Part shown: piece by piece, positions 34,948 through 45,299 of the stretch
Layout of the letters: every line of letters starts with the position of its first letter
How positions within the stretch are numbered: position 1 is the first letter of the stretch
Assembly: GCF_004570325.1 (NCBI RefSeq)
Contig: NZ_SPQO01000027.1
Coordinates: 1-64,000 of the forward strand
Source: Mycobacterium sp. PS03-16
GTDB lineage: Bacteria; Actinomycetota; Actinomycetes; Mycobacteriales; Mycobacteriaceae
DNA: 64,000 bases
Reading direction: 5' to 3'
Position numbers and translations under genes: made by a program
Notes under the pieces: generated by a model
Databases searched by the model: none
Told to the model about the DNA's origin: nothing
What the model saw: only the letters and a program-made list of their open reading frames with translations

Positions 34948-35789
34948 CGTCACTCCACGCCGCCGCCAGGCCTCGGCCACGCGTGCGACGATGTCGGCCT
35001 CGCCGTCCTCGGCGATCACGCGCACCAGAATCCAGCCGATGGCTTCCAGGCGACGTTGTTTGCGCTGGTCCATGACGTACCGTCGGCGATTCGTCTGGTG
35101 ATACTCACCGTCGTACTCGACGGCGATCTGCAGATGACGCCACCCCATGTCAGCGACGCCGATCAGGCCGCGCTCGTCGTACACCGGTATCTGCGTCTCG
35201 GGCTTGGGAAACCCGTTATCTATCAGTAAGAGTCGAAGCCATGTCTCCTTCGGCGAAGCGGCGCCCCCGTCGACCAATGGCAGGCGGTTCTCAACGCCTT
35301 CACCCCACGGGCCGATGGATAGCGGTCCACCAGCGACCAGACGTCATCGGCGGACAGGGAGCGGCGGGCCCAGGTCAGGGCATCCAACCGGGCGACCGCC
35401 TCATCCCGGCCGAGGCGCCGCCCGAGGTCGAAAGCCGTTCGCGCACAGGTCGTCACCGGCAGCCGGCCGAAATGCTCCACCTCGTCACGGGCCAACGTGT
35501 CGTTACGGACGACGAGCCCGGCCGGCGGATGCTCGTTCTTCCAGATCAGCTCGACGGGAACGTCGTCGGCAATCCACGGCGCCCCCAGCATCGCCGCCGC
35601 GGATAGGCCGCCGATGACAGCGCGTCGTCCCGACCACAGCCATCCGCCGTGAATGCGGTCCTTCAGCGTCAACACCATGTCCTTGGCGATGTACACGTCC
35701 GGGTAGATGCGACGATGCCAGCGCGACAGCTCGTGACGCGTCACCGCGCCGCTGGCCAGTGCCTCCGTACCGATGAAGATCCTCCCCAT
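34939..35789 (-). pseudogene. DUF559 (Vsr-like endonuclease fold) gene broken by a single-base deletion
   Basis: Two abutting frames together make one mycobacterial protein of about 280 residues. The first (35789 down to about 35285) has the AbiEi-like N-terminal half (IFIGTEALASGAVTRHELSRW, YPSARGVKALRTA). The second carries VDGGAASPKETWLRLL and the DUF559 core AVEYDGEYHQTNRRRYV. Adding one C where ACCGCCTGCCATTGG stands (about 35283) would restore ALPLVDGG. The final TRD-stop is encoded by E6. A sequencing error cannot be excluded. Confidence 0.78.
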
Positions 35790-35825
35790 GGCCGGATGCT
35801 GGCACTGGCCACCGACATCCGGCCG

Positions 35826-35882
35826 CGAGACTGAACCCGCGCAGCGAAAGTGCGAGTGAAGGCCGGCGTGGCTTCAGTCTCG
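35826..35882. repeat. 57-bp palindromic element E7
   Basis: Ends CGAGACTGAA and TTCAGTCTCG, with central GCGAAAGTGCGAGTGAAGGC. It is nearly identical to E8, 92 bp away start to start, and forms a tandem hairpin pair between the 3' end of the ABC operon and the start of the DUF559 gene. The 229-base gap 35790-36018 holds nothing else recognisable. Confidence 0.85.
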
Positions 35883-35917
35883 GCACTCGATGAACCAGGA
35901 TCAGCGGCGACGGCCCG

Positions 35918-35974
35918 CGAGACTGAACTGGCGCAGCGAAAGTGCGAGTGAAGGCCGGCGTGGCTTCAGTCTCG
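35918..35974. repeat. 57-bp palindromic element E8
   Basis: Differs from E7 mainly at three positions after CGAGACTGAA. It has the same length, the same strand of the asymmetric centre and the same right flank GCAC. It is 44 bp downstream of the last ABC transporter gene in the direction of transcription, so it is a possible terminator. Confidence 0.85.
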
Positions 35975-36018
35975 GCACGAGGTGACGAGCGTGCGGCGCG
36001 TCGCGACGCATCGAAGCC

Positions 36019-37841
<1,823 letters not shown>

Positions 37842-37845
<4 letters not shown>

Positions 37846-39767
37846 CGCCGCTCCGCCTCGGTCATCGCGAACGGCGGCTCGGTACACGCCTCGTCGGCGG
37901 CCTCACGCTCCCGGTAGGCGTGTTCGAGCCGTTCGCGCTCGTCGTCTTCTGCCCATGCGGGCACGGATTCGGCGCGGTCGTCGAGTTCGTCGTCGGCGGC
38001 CAGCAGATACCGGTACTGCGGGACGCCGGCCAGCAGCTGGGCGTGGGTGCCCACGTGGGTGATGGAACCCGAATCGAGCAGCGCCACCTTGTCGGCCAGC
38101 AGCACCGTCGACGCCCGGTGGGCGACGACGATGCCGGTCACGTGGTGCAGCACGCGGCGCAGCGCCTCCTCGACGACCGCCTCGGTGTGCACGTCCAGCG
38201 CCGACATCGTGTCGTCGAGCACCAGGATCTTCGGGGCGGCGAGGATCGCCCGGGCCAGCGACAACCGCTGCCGCTGCCCGCCGGACAGGCTCATGCCCTG
38301 CTCCCCGATGCGGGTGTCCAGGCCGAACGGCAGGTCGTGGACGAACTGCGCGGCAGCCACCTCGATGGCTTCGGCCATCTGCGCGTCCGTCGCGTCCGGA
38401 CGGCCGAGCCGGAGGTTCTCCGCGACCGACATCGAGAACAGCGTGGGGTCCTCGAATGCCGTCGCGACCGCCTCCCGCAGCGCGGGCAGCGACAGGTCCC
38501 GGATGTCGACGCCGTCGATGCGGATCGAGCCCTCGGTCACGTCGTAGAGCCGCGACAGCAGCGCCGCCAGCACCGACTTCCCCGATCCGGTGGCGCCGAC
38601 CAGCGCGACCGTCTCCCCCGGCTCCACGGCCAGGTTCACACCGCGCAGGGCCCAGGTCTCGCTGTCGGGAAACCGGAAGCCCACGTCGACGAGTTCGAGC
38701 CGGCCGCCGCGCGGGGTCTCGGTGCGCGGGCCGTCGGTGATCTCGCGCGGGGCGTCGAAGATCTCGGCGATGCGGTTGGCCGCGGTGAACGACTCCTGCG
38801 TCATCGACAGCAGAAAGCCCAGCGACGCGATCGGCCACACCAGCGACAGCATCATCGTGATGAACGCGACCAGCGTGCCCAGCGTGACGTAGCCGTGGCC
38901 GGCGGCGTACGCGCCGAACCCGAGCACCACGATCAGCGTCAGGTTCGGGATCACCTCGAGCAGCGTCCAGAACTTCGCCGACACGGACACCCGGGCGACC
39001 TGGGTGTCGTAGAGATCGGTGAGTTGCCGGTCGAACCGGTCGTAGACGTAGTCCTCCCGGCCGAACGACTTCACCACCCGCAGCCCCAGCGCCGACTCCT
39101 CGACGTGGGTGGCGACGTGGCCGGACTGGTCCTGGGCCAGCCGCGACAGCCGCGTGTACTCGCGCTGGAAGTGCAGCACGGTCAACGTGATCGGGACGAT
39201 CGACACCAGCACGACCACGCCCAGCGGCCAGTACATCGACAGCAGGATCGCGGTGACGACGACGATCTGCAGGCCGTTGAGGATCAGGAACACCAGTCCG
39301 AACGACATGAACCGACGGATGGTCGACAGGTCGTTCATCACCCGCGACAGCAACTGCCCGGACTGCCAGCGGCCGTGGAAGCTCATCGGCAGGATCTGCA
39401 ACCGCGCGTAGAGGTCCTTGCGGATATCGGCCTCGACGCCCATGGTCGCGCGCGAGACCAGCCAGCGCCGGATGAACCACAGCACCGCCTCGGTGATGCC
39501 GACGCCCATCGCCGCCGCGCCGAGCAGCCACAACCCCTGCTGGTCCTGGTGGCGCACCGGACCGTCGATGACGGCCTTGGTCATCAGCGGGATGGAGATC
39601 GTGGCGCCGAGGCTGGCGATCGCGACCACGATCATCGAGATCCAGCGCATCCGGTACGGCATCAGGTACGGCAGCAGCCGCCACAGATCCGACCCAGCGC
39701 GGGGCCGCGCCCGCGCCGAAGCGATCGCGGGCGCCGAACGCAGGGCGCGAGAGTCGGATTCGTTCAC
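37842..39767 (-). CDS. ABC exporter half-transporter, degenerate-site subunit of a heterodimer
   Basis: 641 residues. Six transmembrane helices (about 35-325), Walker A GATGSGKS (391-398) and signature LSGGQ (494-498). The Q-loop glutamine is Glu439 (FEDP) and the Walker B glutamate is Asp519 (LVLDDTMSALD). These substitutions mark the degenerate site of heterodimeric exporters such as TM287/288. An acidic 40-residue C-terminal tail follows. GTG start, 36 nt after the previous ABC gene. Confidence 0.92.
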
Positions 39768-39803
39768 TTAGTCAATCTTCCCGTTGGCGGCAAGCCAATA
39801 ACG

Positions 39804-41699
39804 TCACGCCGCCGCCCCGGATTCCTGAGGGCCGAACTGGGTCTCGTAGAGCTCGGTGTAGCGGCCGCGCCGGCTCAGCAGCTGCTGGTGGGTGCCGCGT
39901 TCGACGATGCGGCCGTCCTCGACCACCAGGATCAGATCGGCCGCCCGCACCGTGGAGAGCCGGTGCGCGATCACCAGCGAGGTGCGGCCGGCCAGCGCCT
40001 CGCCGAGCGCCTGCTGCACGGCCGCCTCCGACGCCGAGTCCAGCGACGCCGTCGCCTCGTCGAGCACCACCACGCGCGACCTCCCCAACAGCAGGCGGGC
40101 GATGGTCAGCCGCTGCCGCTGCCCGCCCGACAGACGGTAGCCACGCTCACCGACAACCGTGTCGAGCCCGTCGGGCATCGCGGCCACCACGTCGGCCAGC
40201 CGCGCCCGCCGCAGCGCGTCCCACAGGTCGTCGTCCGTCGCGTCCGGCGCGGCCAATGTGAGGTTGGCGCGGATCGACTCGTGGAACAGGTGGCCGTCCT
40301 GGGTGACCATCCCGATGGTGTCGCGCAGCGAGGCGAACGTCACGTCGCGCACGTCGGTGCCGGCCAGCCGGACCGCGCCACTGTCGACGTCGTACAGCCG
40401 GGACAGCAGCGACGCGATCGTCGACTTCCCCGCGCCCGACGACCCGACCAGCGCCACCATCTGTCCCGGTTCGGCGGTGAACGAGATTCCGTGCAGCACC
40501 TCCTCGCCGCCGCGTACATCGGCCTCCGAGAGCACCGCGACCTCTTCGAGCGAGGCCAGCGACACCTTGTCGGCCGACGGGTAGGCGAAGCGCACCTGAT
40601 CGAACTCCACAGCCACCGGACCGTCGGGCATCGGCACCGCGTCGGGCTTCTCCCGGATGAGCGGCAGCAGGTCGAGCACCTCGAAGACCCGCTCGAACGA
40701 CACCAGCGCGCTGGCGATCTCCACCCGCGCGTTGGCCAGCGCGGTCAGCGGCGCGTAGAGCCGGGTCAGCAGCAGCGCCAGCGACACGATCGAGCCGGCC
40801 TGCAGGTGCCCGCCGATCGCCAGCACCCCGCCGAGCCCGTACACCAGCGCCAGCGCCAGCGCCGACATCAGCGTCAGCGAGTTCATGAACGTCGACTGCA
40901 GCATCGCCGAACGCACCCCGATGTCGCGGACCCGGCCGGCGCGCACCGCGAACTCGTGCGATTCGTGCGCGGGCCGGCCGAACAGCTTGACCAGCGTGGC
41001 GCCGGGCGCGGAGAACCGCTCGGTCATCTGGGTGTTCATGGTCGCGTTGTGGATGGCCGCTTCCCGGGACAGGTGGGCCATCCGCGCGCCGATCCGCCGC
41101 GCGGGAACCACGAACAGCGGCACCAGCACCAGCGCGACCACCGTGATCTGCCAGGAGATCGCCAGCATCACGGCCAGCGTCAACGTCAGCGTGACGAGGT
41201 TGGCGACGACCCCGGACAGGGTGTCGGAGAACGCGCGCTGCGCGCCGAGCACGTCGTTGCCCAGCCGGCTGACCAGCGCGCCGGTGCGGGTCCTGGTGAA
41301 GAACGCCACCGGCATCTTCTGCACGTGGTCGAACACGGCGGTGCGCAGGTCGAGGATCAGACCCTCGCCGATGGTCGACGACAACCACCGCGTCAGCAGA
41401 GACACCGCGGCCTCGGCGAGCGCCACCGCCGCGATCACGGCCGCCAGACCGATCACCACGTCAGGCGCGCCGCCGGAGGTGATCTCGTCGACCACCCGGC
41501 CGGCCAGCACGGGCGTGGCCACCGCGAGCGTCGCACTGACGACGCTGACCGCGACGAACGCCGCCAGCCGGCGGTGGTGACGGCCCGCGAAGCGCCAGAT
41601 CCGGCGCAGCAGCGCACGGTCGGCCAGGGACCGCAGATCCCCGCCGCGGGCATGCGCCTGCCGGTACAGGGTCTGCCGGGCGACCGTCTCGATACTCAT
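39804..41699 (-). CDS. ABC exporter half-transporter, probable homodimer
   Basis: 631 residues from ATG 41699. All nucleotide-site motifs are canonical: GSSGAGKST (419-427), VTQDG, LSGGQ (523-527) and VVLDEATASLD with Glu548. Between the first strand (FAYPSADK) and HGISFTAEPG there is an insertion of about 25 residues containing SLEEVAVLSEADVRGG. It is first of three ABC genes on this strand. TACGGT lies 6 nt before the ATG, with TTGACC upstream. The substrate is unknown. Confidence 0.92.
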   Translation of the reverse strand: MSIETVARQTLYRQAHARGGDLRSLADRALLRRIWRFAGRHHRRLAAFVAVSVVSATLAVATPVLAGRVVDEITSGGAPDVVIGLAAVIAAVALAEAAVSLLTRWLSSTIGEGLILDLRTAVFDHVQKMPVAFFTRTRTGALVSRLGNDVLGAQRAFSDTLSGVVANLVTLTLTLAVMLAISWQITVVALVLVPLFVVPARRIGARMAHLSREAAIHNATMNTQMTERFSAPGATLVKLFGRPAHESHEFAVRAGRVRDIGVRSAMLQSTFMNSLTLMSALALALVYGLGGVLAIGGHLQAGSIVSLALLLTRLYAPLTALANARVEIASALVSFERVFEVLDLLPLIREKPDAVPMPDGPVAVEFDQVRFAYPSADKVSLASLEEVAVLSEADVRGGEEVLHGISFTAEPGQMVALVGSSGAGKSTIASLLSRLYDVDSGAVRLAGTDVRDVTFASLRDTIGMVTQDGHLFHESIRANLTLAAPDATDDDLWDALRRARLADVVAAMPDGLDTVVGERGYRLSGGQRQRLTIARLLLGRSRVVVLDEATASLDSASEAAVQQALGEALAGRTSLVIAHRLSTVRAADLILVVEDGRIVERGTHQQLLSRRGRYTELYETQFGPQESGAAA

Positions 41700-41789
41700 G
41701 AATTCACCGTAGAACCTCAACAAATGTCGAGGTCAATTGTTCCCGCGGCGGCGGTTCAGCAAACTGTGACCTGGGTAAGTTGATCGATC
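41700..41789. promoter_or_regulatory. Divergent promoter between ABC operon and potassium channel
   Basis: Minus strand: TTGACC (41736-41731), a 19-bp spacer, and TACGGT (41711-41706) six bases before the ABC ATG. Plus strand: TAAGTT (41776-41781) eight bases before the channel GTG. Neither gene has a good ribosome site, so both may be leaderless. The 19-bp spacer is long for a classical promoter. Confidence 0.5.
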
Positions 41790-42551
41790 GTGACCGAACC
41801 GCGCACCACGCTGGATTCGTGGGAGCGGCGCACCGAATGGCCGCTGGCGGCCGTGGCGCTGCTGTTCCTCGGCGCGTACGCCATCGACGTGCTGGCCCAA
41901 CCGAAGGGCGCCGCCGACTTCGCCGTCGGCGCGATCACGGCGGTGAGCTGGTCCATCTTCGCGGTCGACTACGTCATCCGGTTGAGTTTGGCCCGGAACC
42001 GGTGGCAGTGGTTCTACCGGCACCTGTTCGACCTCGCGATCGTGGTGCTGCCGATGTTCCGGCCGCTGCGGCTGCTGCGGCTGGTGACGCTGATCGCGGT
42101 GATGCAGCGCGCGGTCGGCAATGCGATCCGCGGCCGGGTGGTCATGTACACGGTCTCCGGCGCGATCCTGCTGGTGTTCGTCGCGTCGCTGGCCGTGCTG
42201 GAGAGCGAGCGCTACGCCCCCGACGCCCACATCACCGACTTCGGCCGGGCGCTGTGGTGGTCGATCACCACGATCACCACCGTCGGGTACGGCGATCTGA
42301 CCCCGGTGACCACAACCGGACGGGTGATCGCGGTGCTGCTCATGATCGGTGGGATCAGCCTGGTCGGTTCGATCACCGCGACGCTGGCGTCGTGGATCGT
42401 GCAGCGCGTCGCCGACGAGGACACCGAGGGCCGCACCGTCACCACCGGGCACATCGACGCGCTGCTCGCCGAGATCTCCGCACTGCGCGGTGAGGTCGCC
42501 CACCTCCGCGACGGCCGGCGCGATTGCGACGGGCAGCCTCCCCCAGCCTGA
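41790..42551 (+). CDS. Voltage-gated-type potassium channel
   Basis: 253 residues with six membrane segments. The selectivity filter TVGYGD (164-169) follows a pore helix WWSITTIT, and the fourth segment has spaced arginines (RPLRLLRLVTLIAVMQR, 91-107) like a voltage sensor. A short C-terminal helix (HIDALLAEISALRGEVAHL) looks like a coiled coil for tetramer assembly. GTG start. It may set membrane potential. It is 26 bp upstream of prrA on the same strand. Confidence 0.92.
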   Translation: MTEPRTTLDSWERRTEWPLAAVALLFLGAYAIDVLAQPKGAADFAVGAITAVSWSIFAVDYVIRLSLARNRWQWFYRHLFDLAIVVLPMFRPLRLLRLVTLIAVMQRAVGNAIRGRVVMYTVSGAILLVFVASLAVLESERYAPDAHITDFGRALWWSITTITTVGYGDLTPVTTTGRVIAVLLMIGGISLVGSITATLASWIVQRVADEDTEGRTVTTGHIDALLAEISALRGEVAHLRDGRRDCDGQPPPA

Positions 42552-42577
42552 CCTCCTCATCGGGCAAGATTGCGGGC

Positions 42578-43279
42578 ATGGACAGTGGTGTGGGATCCCC
42601 CCGGGTGCTGGTGGTGGACGACGACCCCGACGTGCTCGCGTCGCTGGAACGCGGTCTGCGGCTGTCCGGGTTCGACGTGTCGACCGCCGTCGACGGCGCC
42701 GAGGCGCTGCGCAGCGCGACCGAGACCCGTCCCGACGCGATCGTGCTCGACATCAACATGCCGGTGCTCGACGGCGTCAGCGTGGTCACCGCGCTGCGCG
42801 CCATGGACAACGACGTGCCGGTCTGCGTGCTGTCCGCGCGCAGCAGCGTCGACGACCGGGTGGCCGGCCTGGAGGCCGGCGCCGACGACTACCTGGTCAA
42901 ACCGTTCGTGCTGCAGGAACTCGTCGCCCGGGTCAAGGCGCTGCTGCGCCGCCGCGGCTCGTCGGCGACGTTCTCCTCGGAGACCATTCAGGTGGGCCCG
43001 CTCGAGGTCGACATCCCCGGCCGGCGCGCCCGGGTCAACGGCGCCGACGTCGACCTGACCAAACGCGAGTTCGACCTGCTGGCCGTGCTGGCCGAGCACA
43101 AGACCGCGGTACTGTCGCGCGCCCAGCTGCTCGAGCTGGTCTGGGGTTACGACTTCGCCGCCGACACCAACGTCGTCGACGTGTTCATCGGGTACCTGCG
43201 CCGCAAGCTCGAGGCCGGCGGCGCGCCGCGGCTGCTGCACACCGTGCGCGGTGTGGGCTTCGTGCTGCGCACCCAGTAG
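42578..43279 (+). CDS. prrA: Response regulator PrrA
   Basis: 233 residues from ATG 42578, nearly the length of M. tuberculosis PrrA and very similar to it. The receiver domain has DDDPD, the phospho-acceptor Asp58 (VLDINMPVLDG) and KPF, and the C-terminal winged helix is OmpR-type (LTKREFDLLAVLAEHK, HTVRGVGFVLR). CAAGAT lies 7 nt before the start and there is no ribosome site. Ten bases separate its stop from prrB. PrrAB controls respiration and nitrogen-related genes in mycobacteria. Confidence 0.96.
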   Translation: MDSGVGSPRVLVVDDDPDVLASLERGLRLSGFDVSTAVDGAEALRSATETRPDAIVLDINMPVLDGVSVVTALRAMDNDVPVCVLSARSSVDDRVAGLEAGADDYLVKPFVLQELVARVKALLRRRGSSATFSSETIQVGPLEVDIPGRRARVNGADVDLTKREFDLLAVLAEHKTAVLSRAQLLELVWGYDFAADTNVVDVFIGYLRRKLEAGGAPRLLHTVRGVGFVLRTQ

Positions 43280-43289
43280 GCGGTCCGCT

Positions 43290-44639
43290 GTGAGCCCCCT
43301 GTCGCGCATCTTCCGCCGCACCCCGTCGCTGCGGACCAGGGTGGCGTTCGCGACGGCGATCGGCGCGGCGATCGTGGTGATCATCGTGGGCACGGTGGTG
43401 TGGATCGGCATCACCAACGACCGCAAGGAACGGCTGGACCGCCGGCTCGACGAGGCGGCGGGGTTCGCGATCCCGTTCCTGCCGCGCGGCCTGGACACCA
43501 TCCCGAAGTCGCCGAACAACCAGGACGCCGTCATCACCGTGCGCAAGCCGGGCCGGCCGGTGACGTCGAACTCCGAGGTGGTGCTGCCGCAACTGCCGGT
43601 CGGCTACGCCGACACCTACGTCGACGGGGTGCGCTACCGGGTCCGCACGGTCGACATCCAGTTCCCCGAGCCGATGTCGGTGGCCGTCGGCGCCACCTAC
43701 GACGCCACCATCGCCGACACCAACAACCTGCACCGCCGGGTGATCATCATCTGCGTGTTCGCGGTCGGCGCCGCGTCGGTGTTCGGCTGGGTGCTGGCCG
43801 CGCTCGCGGTGCGGCCGCTCAAACGGCTGGCCCAGCAGACCCGGTCGATCGACGCCGGCGACGAGGCGCCCGACGTCGAGGTGCGCGGCGCCTCGGAGGC
43901 CGTCGAGATCGCCGAGGCCGTCAAGGGCATGCTCGAGCGGATCTGGTCGGAACAGGACCGCACCAAACAGGCATTGGCCTCGGCGCGTGACTTCGCGTCG
44001 GTCTCGGCGCACGAACTGCGCACGCCGCTGACCGCGATGCGCACCAACCTGGAGGTGCTGGCCACCCTCGACCTGGCCGACGAGCAGCGCAAGGAGGTGG
44101 TCAACGACGTCATCCGGACCCAGTCGCGCATCGAGGCGACGCTGGGCGCCCTGGAGCGCCTGGCCCAGGGCGAACTGTCGACGTCCGACGACCACGTGCC
44201 GGTCGACATCACCGAACTGCTCGACCGCGCCGCGCACGACGCGATGCGGGTCTATCCGGACCTCGACGTCTCGCTGGCACCCTCCCCGACGGTGATCATC
44301 GTCGGGCTGCCCGCCGGCCTGCGGCTGGCCGTCGACAACGCGATCGCCAACGCCGTCAAACACGGTGGCGCGTCACGCGTGCAGCTGTCGGCGGTCAGCT
44401 CCCGCGAGGGTGTGGAGATCGCGATCGACGACGACGGAGTCGGAGTGCCCGAGCAGGAACGCACGCGGGTGTTCGAGCGGTTCTCCCGCGGGTCGACGGC
44501 GTCGCATTCCGGCTCGGGTCTCGGGCTGGCGCTGGTGGCCCAGCAGGCCGAACTGCACGGCGGCACCGCGACGCTGGAGGCCAGCCCGCTGGGCGGTGCG
44601 CGGCTGCTGCTGCGGCTACCGGGCCCGGCCCCGCGCTAG
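43290..44639 (+). CDS. prrB: Sensor histidine kinase PrrB
   Basis: 449 residues from GTG 43290. Two transmembrane segments (about 23-42 and 151-175) flank a periplasmic sensor region, then HAMP, the phosphorylated His241 (SAHELRTPLTAM) and an ATPase domain with NAIANAVKHGG, DDDGVGVP and SGSGLGLALV. It is highly similar to M. tuberculosis PrrB and forms a two-component system with the preceding gene. It is convergent with the FKBP gene, with only 5 nt between the stops. Confidence 0.96.
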   Translation: MSPLSRIFRRTPSLRTRVAFATAIGAAIVVIIVGTVVWIGITNDRKERLDRRLDEAAGFAIPFLPRGLDTIPKSPNNQDAVITVRKPGRPVTSNSEVVLPQLPVGYADTYVDGVRYRVRTVDIQFPEPMSVAVGATYDATIADTNNLHRRVIIICVFAVGAASVFGWVLAALAVRPLKRLAQQTRSIDAGDEAPDVEVRGASEAVEIAEAVKGMLERIWSEQDRTKQALASARDFASVSAHELRTPLTAMRTNLEVLATLDLADEQRKEVVNDVIRTQSRIEATLGALERLAQGELSTSDDHVPVDITELLDRAAHDAMRVYPDLDVSLAPSPTVIIVGLPAGLRLAVDNAIANAVKHGGASRVQLSAVSSREGVEIAIDDDGVGVPEQERTRVFERFSRGSTASHSGSGLGLALVAQQAELHGGTATLEASPLGGARLLLRLPGPAPR

Positions 44640-44644
44640 ATCTC

Positions 44645-45019
44645 TCAGCGGGTCGAGAGCAGGTCGATGACGAAGATCAGCGTCTTGCCGGACAGGCGGT
44701 GTCCTCCGCCGGCCGGGCCGTAGGCCTGCGCGGGCGGGATGGTCAGCTTGCGCCGGCCGCCGACGCGCATGCCGGGGATCCCGTCCTGCCACCCCTGGAT
44801 CAGCCCCTGCAGCGGGAACTCGATCGACTGCCCGCGGTTCCATGAGCTGTCGAACTCCTCGCCGGTGTCGTACTCGACGCCGACGTAGTGCACCTCGACG
44901 TTGGCGCCGGGCACGGCCTCCGGCCCCTCGCCGACGACGAGGTCCTCGATGAGCAGTTCGGACGGCGCCGGACCGTCGGGAAAGTCGATCTCGGGCTTCT
45001 GTCCTGGGTTCACACTCAC
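44645..45019 (-). CDS. FKBP-type peptidyl-prolyl isomerase
   Basis: 124 residues from GTG 45019. GTG 45013 (NPGQK) and 45022 are alternatives and none has a clear ribosome site. Single FKBP domain: VEVHYVGVEYDTGEEFDSSW, IQGWQDGIPGMRVGGRRKL, IPPAQAYGP and LIFVIDLL. It catalyses proline isomerisation during folding, and no signal peptide is visible. It occupies the place where M. tuberculosis has the Rv0899-Rv0901 genes beside prrB. Confidence 0.88.
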   Translation of the reverse strand: MSVNPGQKPEIDFPDGPAPSELLIEDLVVGEGPEAVPGANVEVHYVGVEYDTGEEFDSSWNRGQSIEFPLQGLIQGWQDGIPGMRVGGRRKLTIPPAQAYGPAGGGHRLSGKTLIFVIDLLSTR

Positions 45020-45050
45020 CACACCCACGGTAGTCGGGCAGACTGGACCG

Positions 45051-45299
45051 GTGGCACAGGACCAAGACATTCTCGAACAGGTGAACAAGCTCGTCGCCGA
45101 GGAGCAGAAGCTGCGCGACGCCCTGCAGCACCGGGAAATCGACGAGAGCGAAGAACACCAGCGACTCAAGGCGGTCGAGGTCGCGCTCGACCAGTGCTGG
45201 GATCTGCTCCGTCAACGCCGGGCGCTGCGGGAGAGCGGTCAGGACCCGCGGGAGGCGCAGGTGCGGCCGGCCGACGAGGTCGAGGGCTACCTGAACTGA
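45051..45299 (+). CDS. DUF2630 small protein, Rv0898c homologue
   Basis: 82 residues from GTG 45051. Highly charged and helical (DILEQVNKLVAEEQKLRDAL, HQRLKAVEVALDQCWDLLRQRRAL), ending in an EVEGYLN-like motif. The family is widespread in actinobacteria, and the function is unknown. Thirty-one bases separate it from the divergent FKBP start. Its TGA overlaps the next gene as CTGA. Confidence 0.85.
   Translation: MAQDQDILEQVNKLVAEEQKLRDALQHREIDESEEHQRLKAVEVALDQCWDLLRQRRALRESGQDPREAQVRPADEVEGYLN

Noticed and set aside
37920..41783. Very long open frame (over 1200 codons) on the plus strand opposite the ABC transporter genes
   Set aside because: The translation is Arg/His/Gln-rich without motifs, and is the expected antisense shadow of GC-rich coding DNA. 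The minus-strand frames carry complete ABC motifs.
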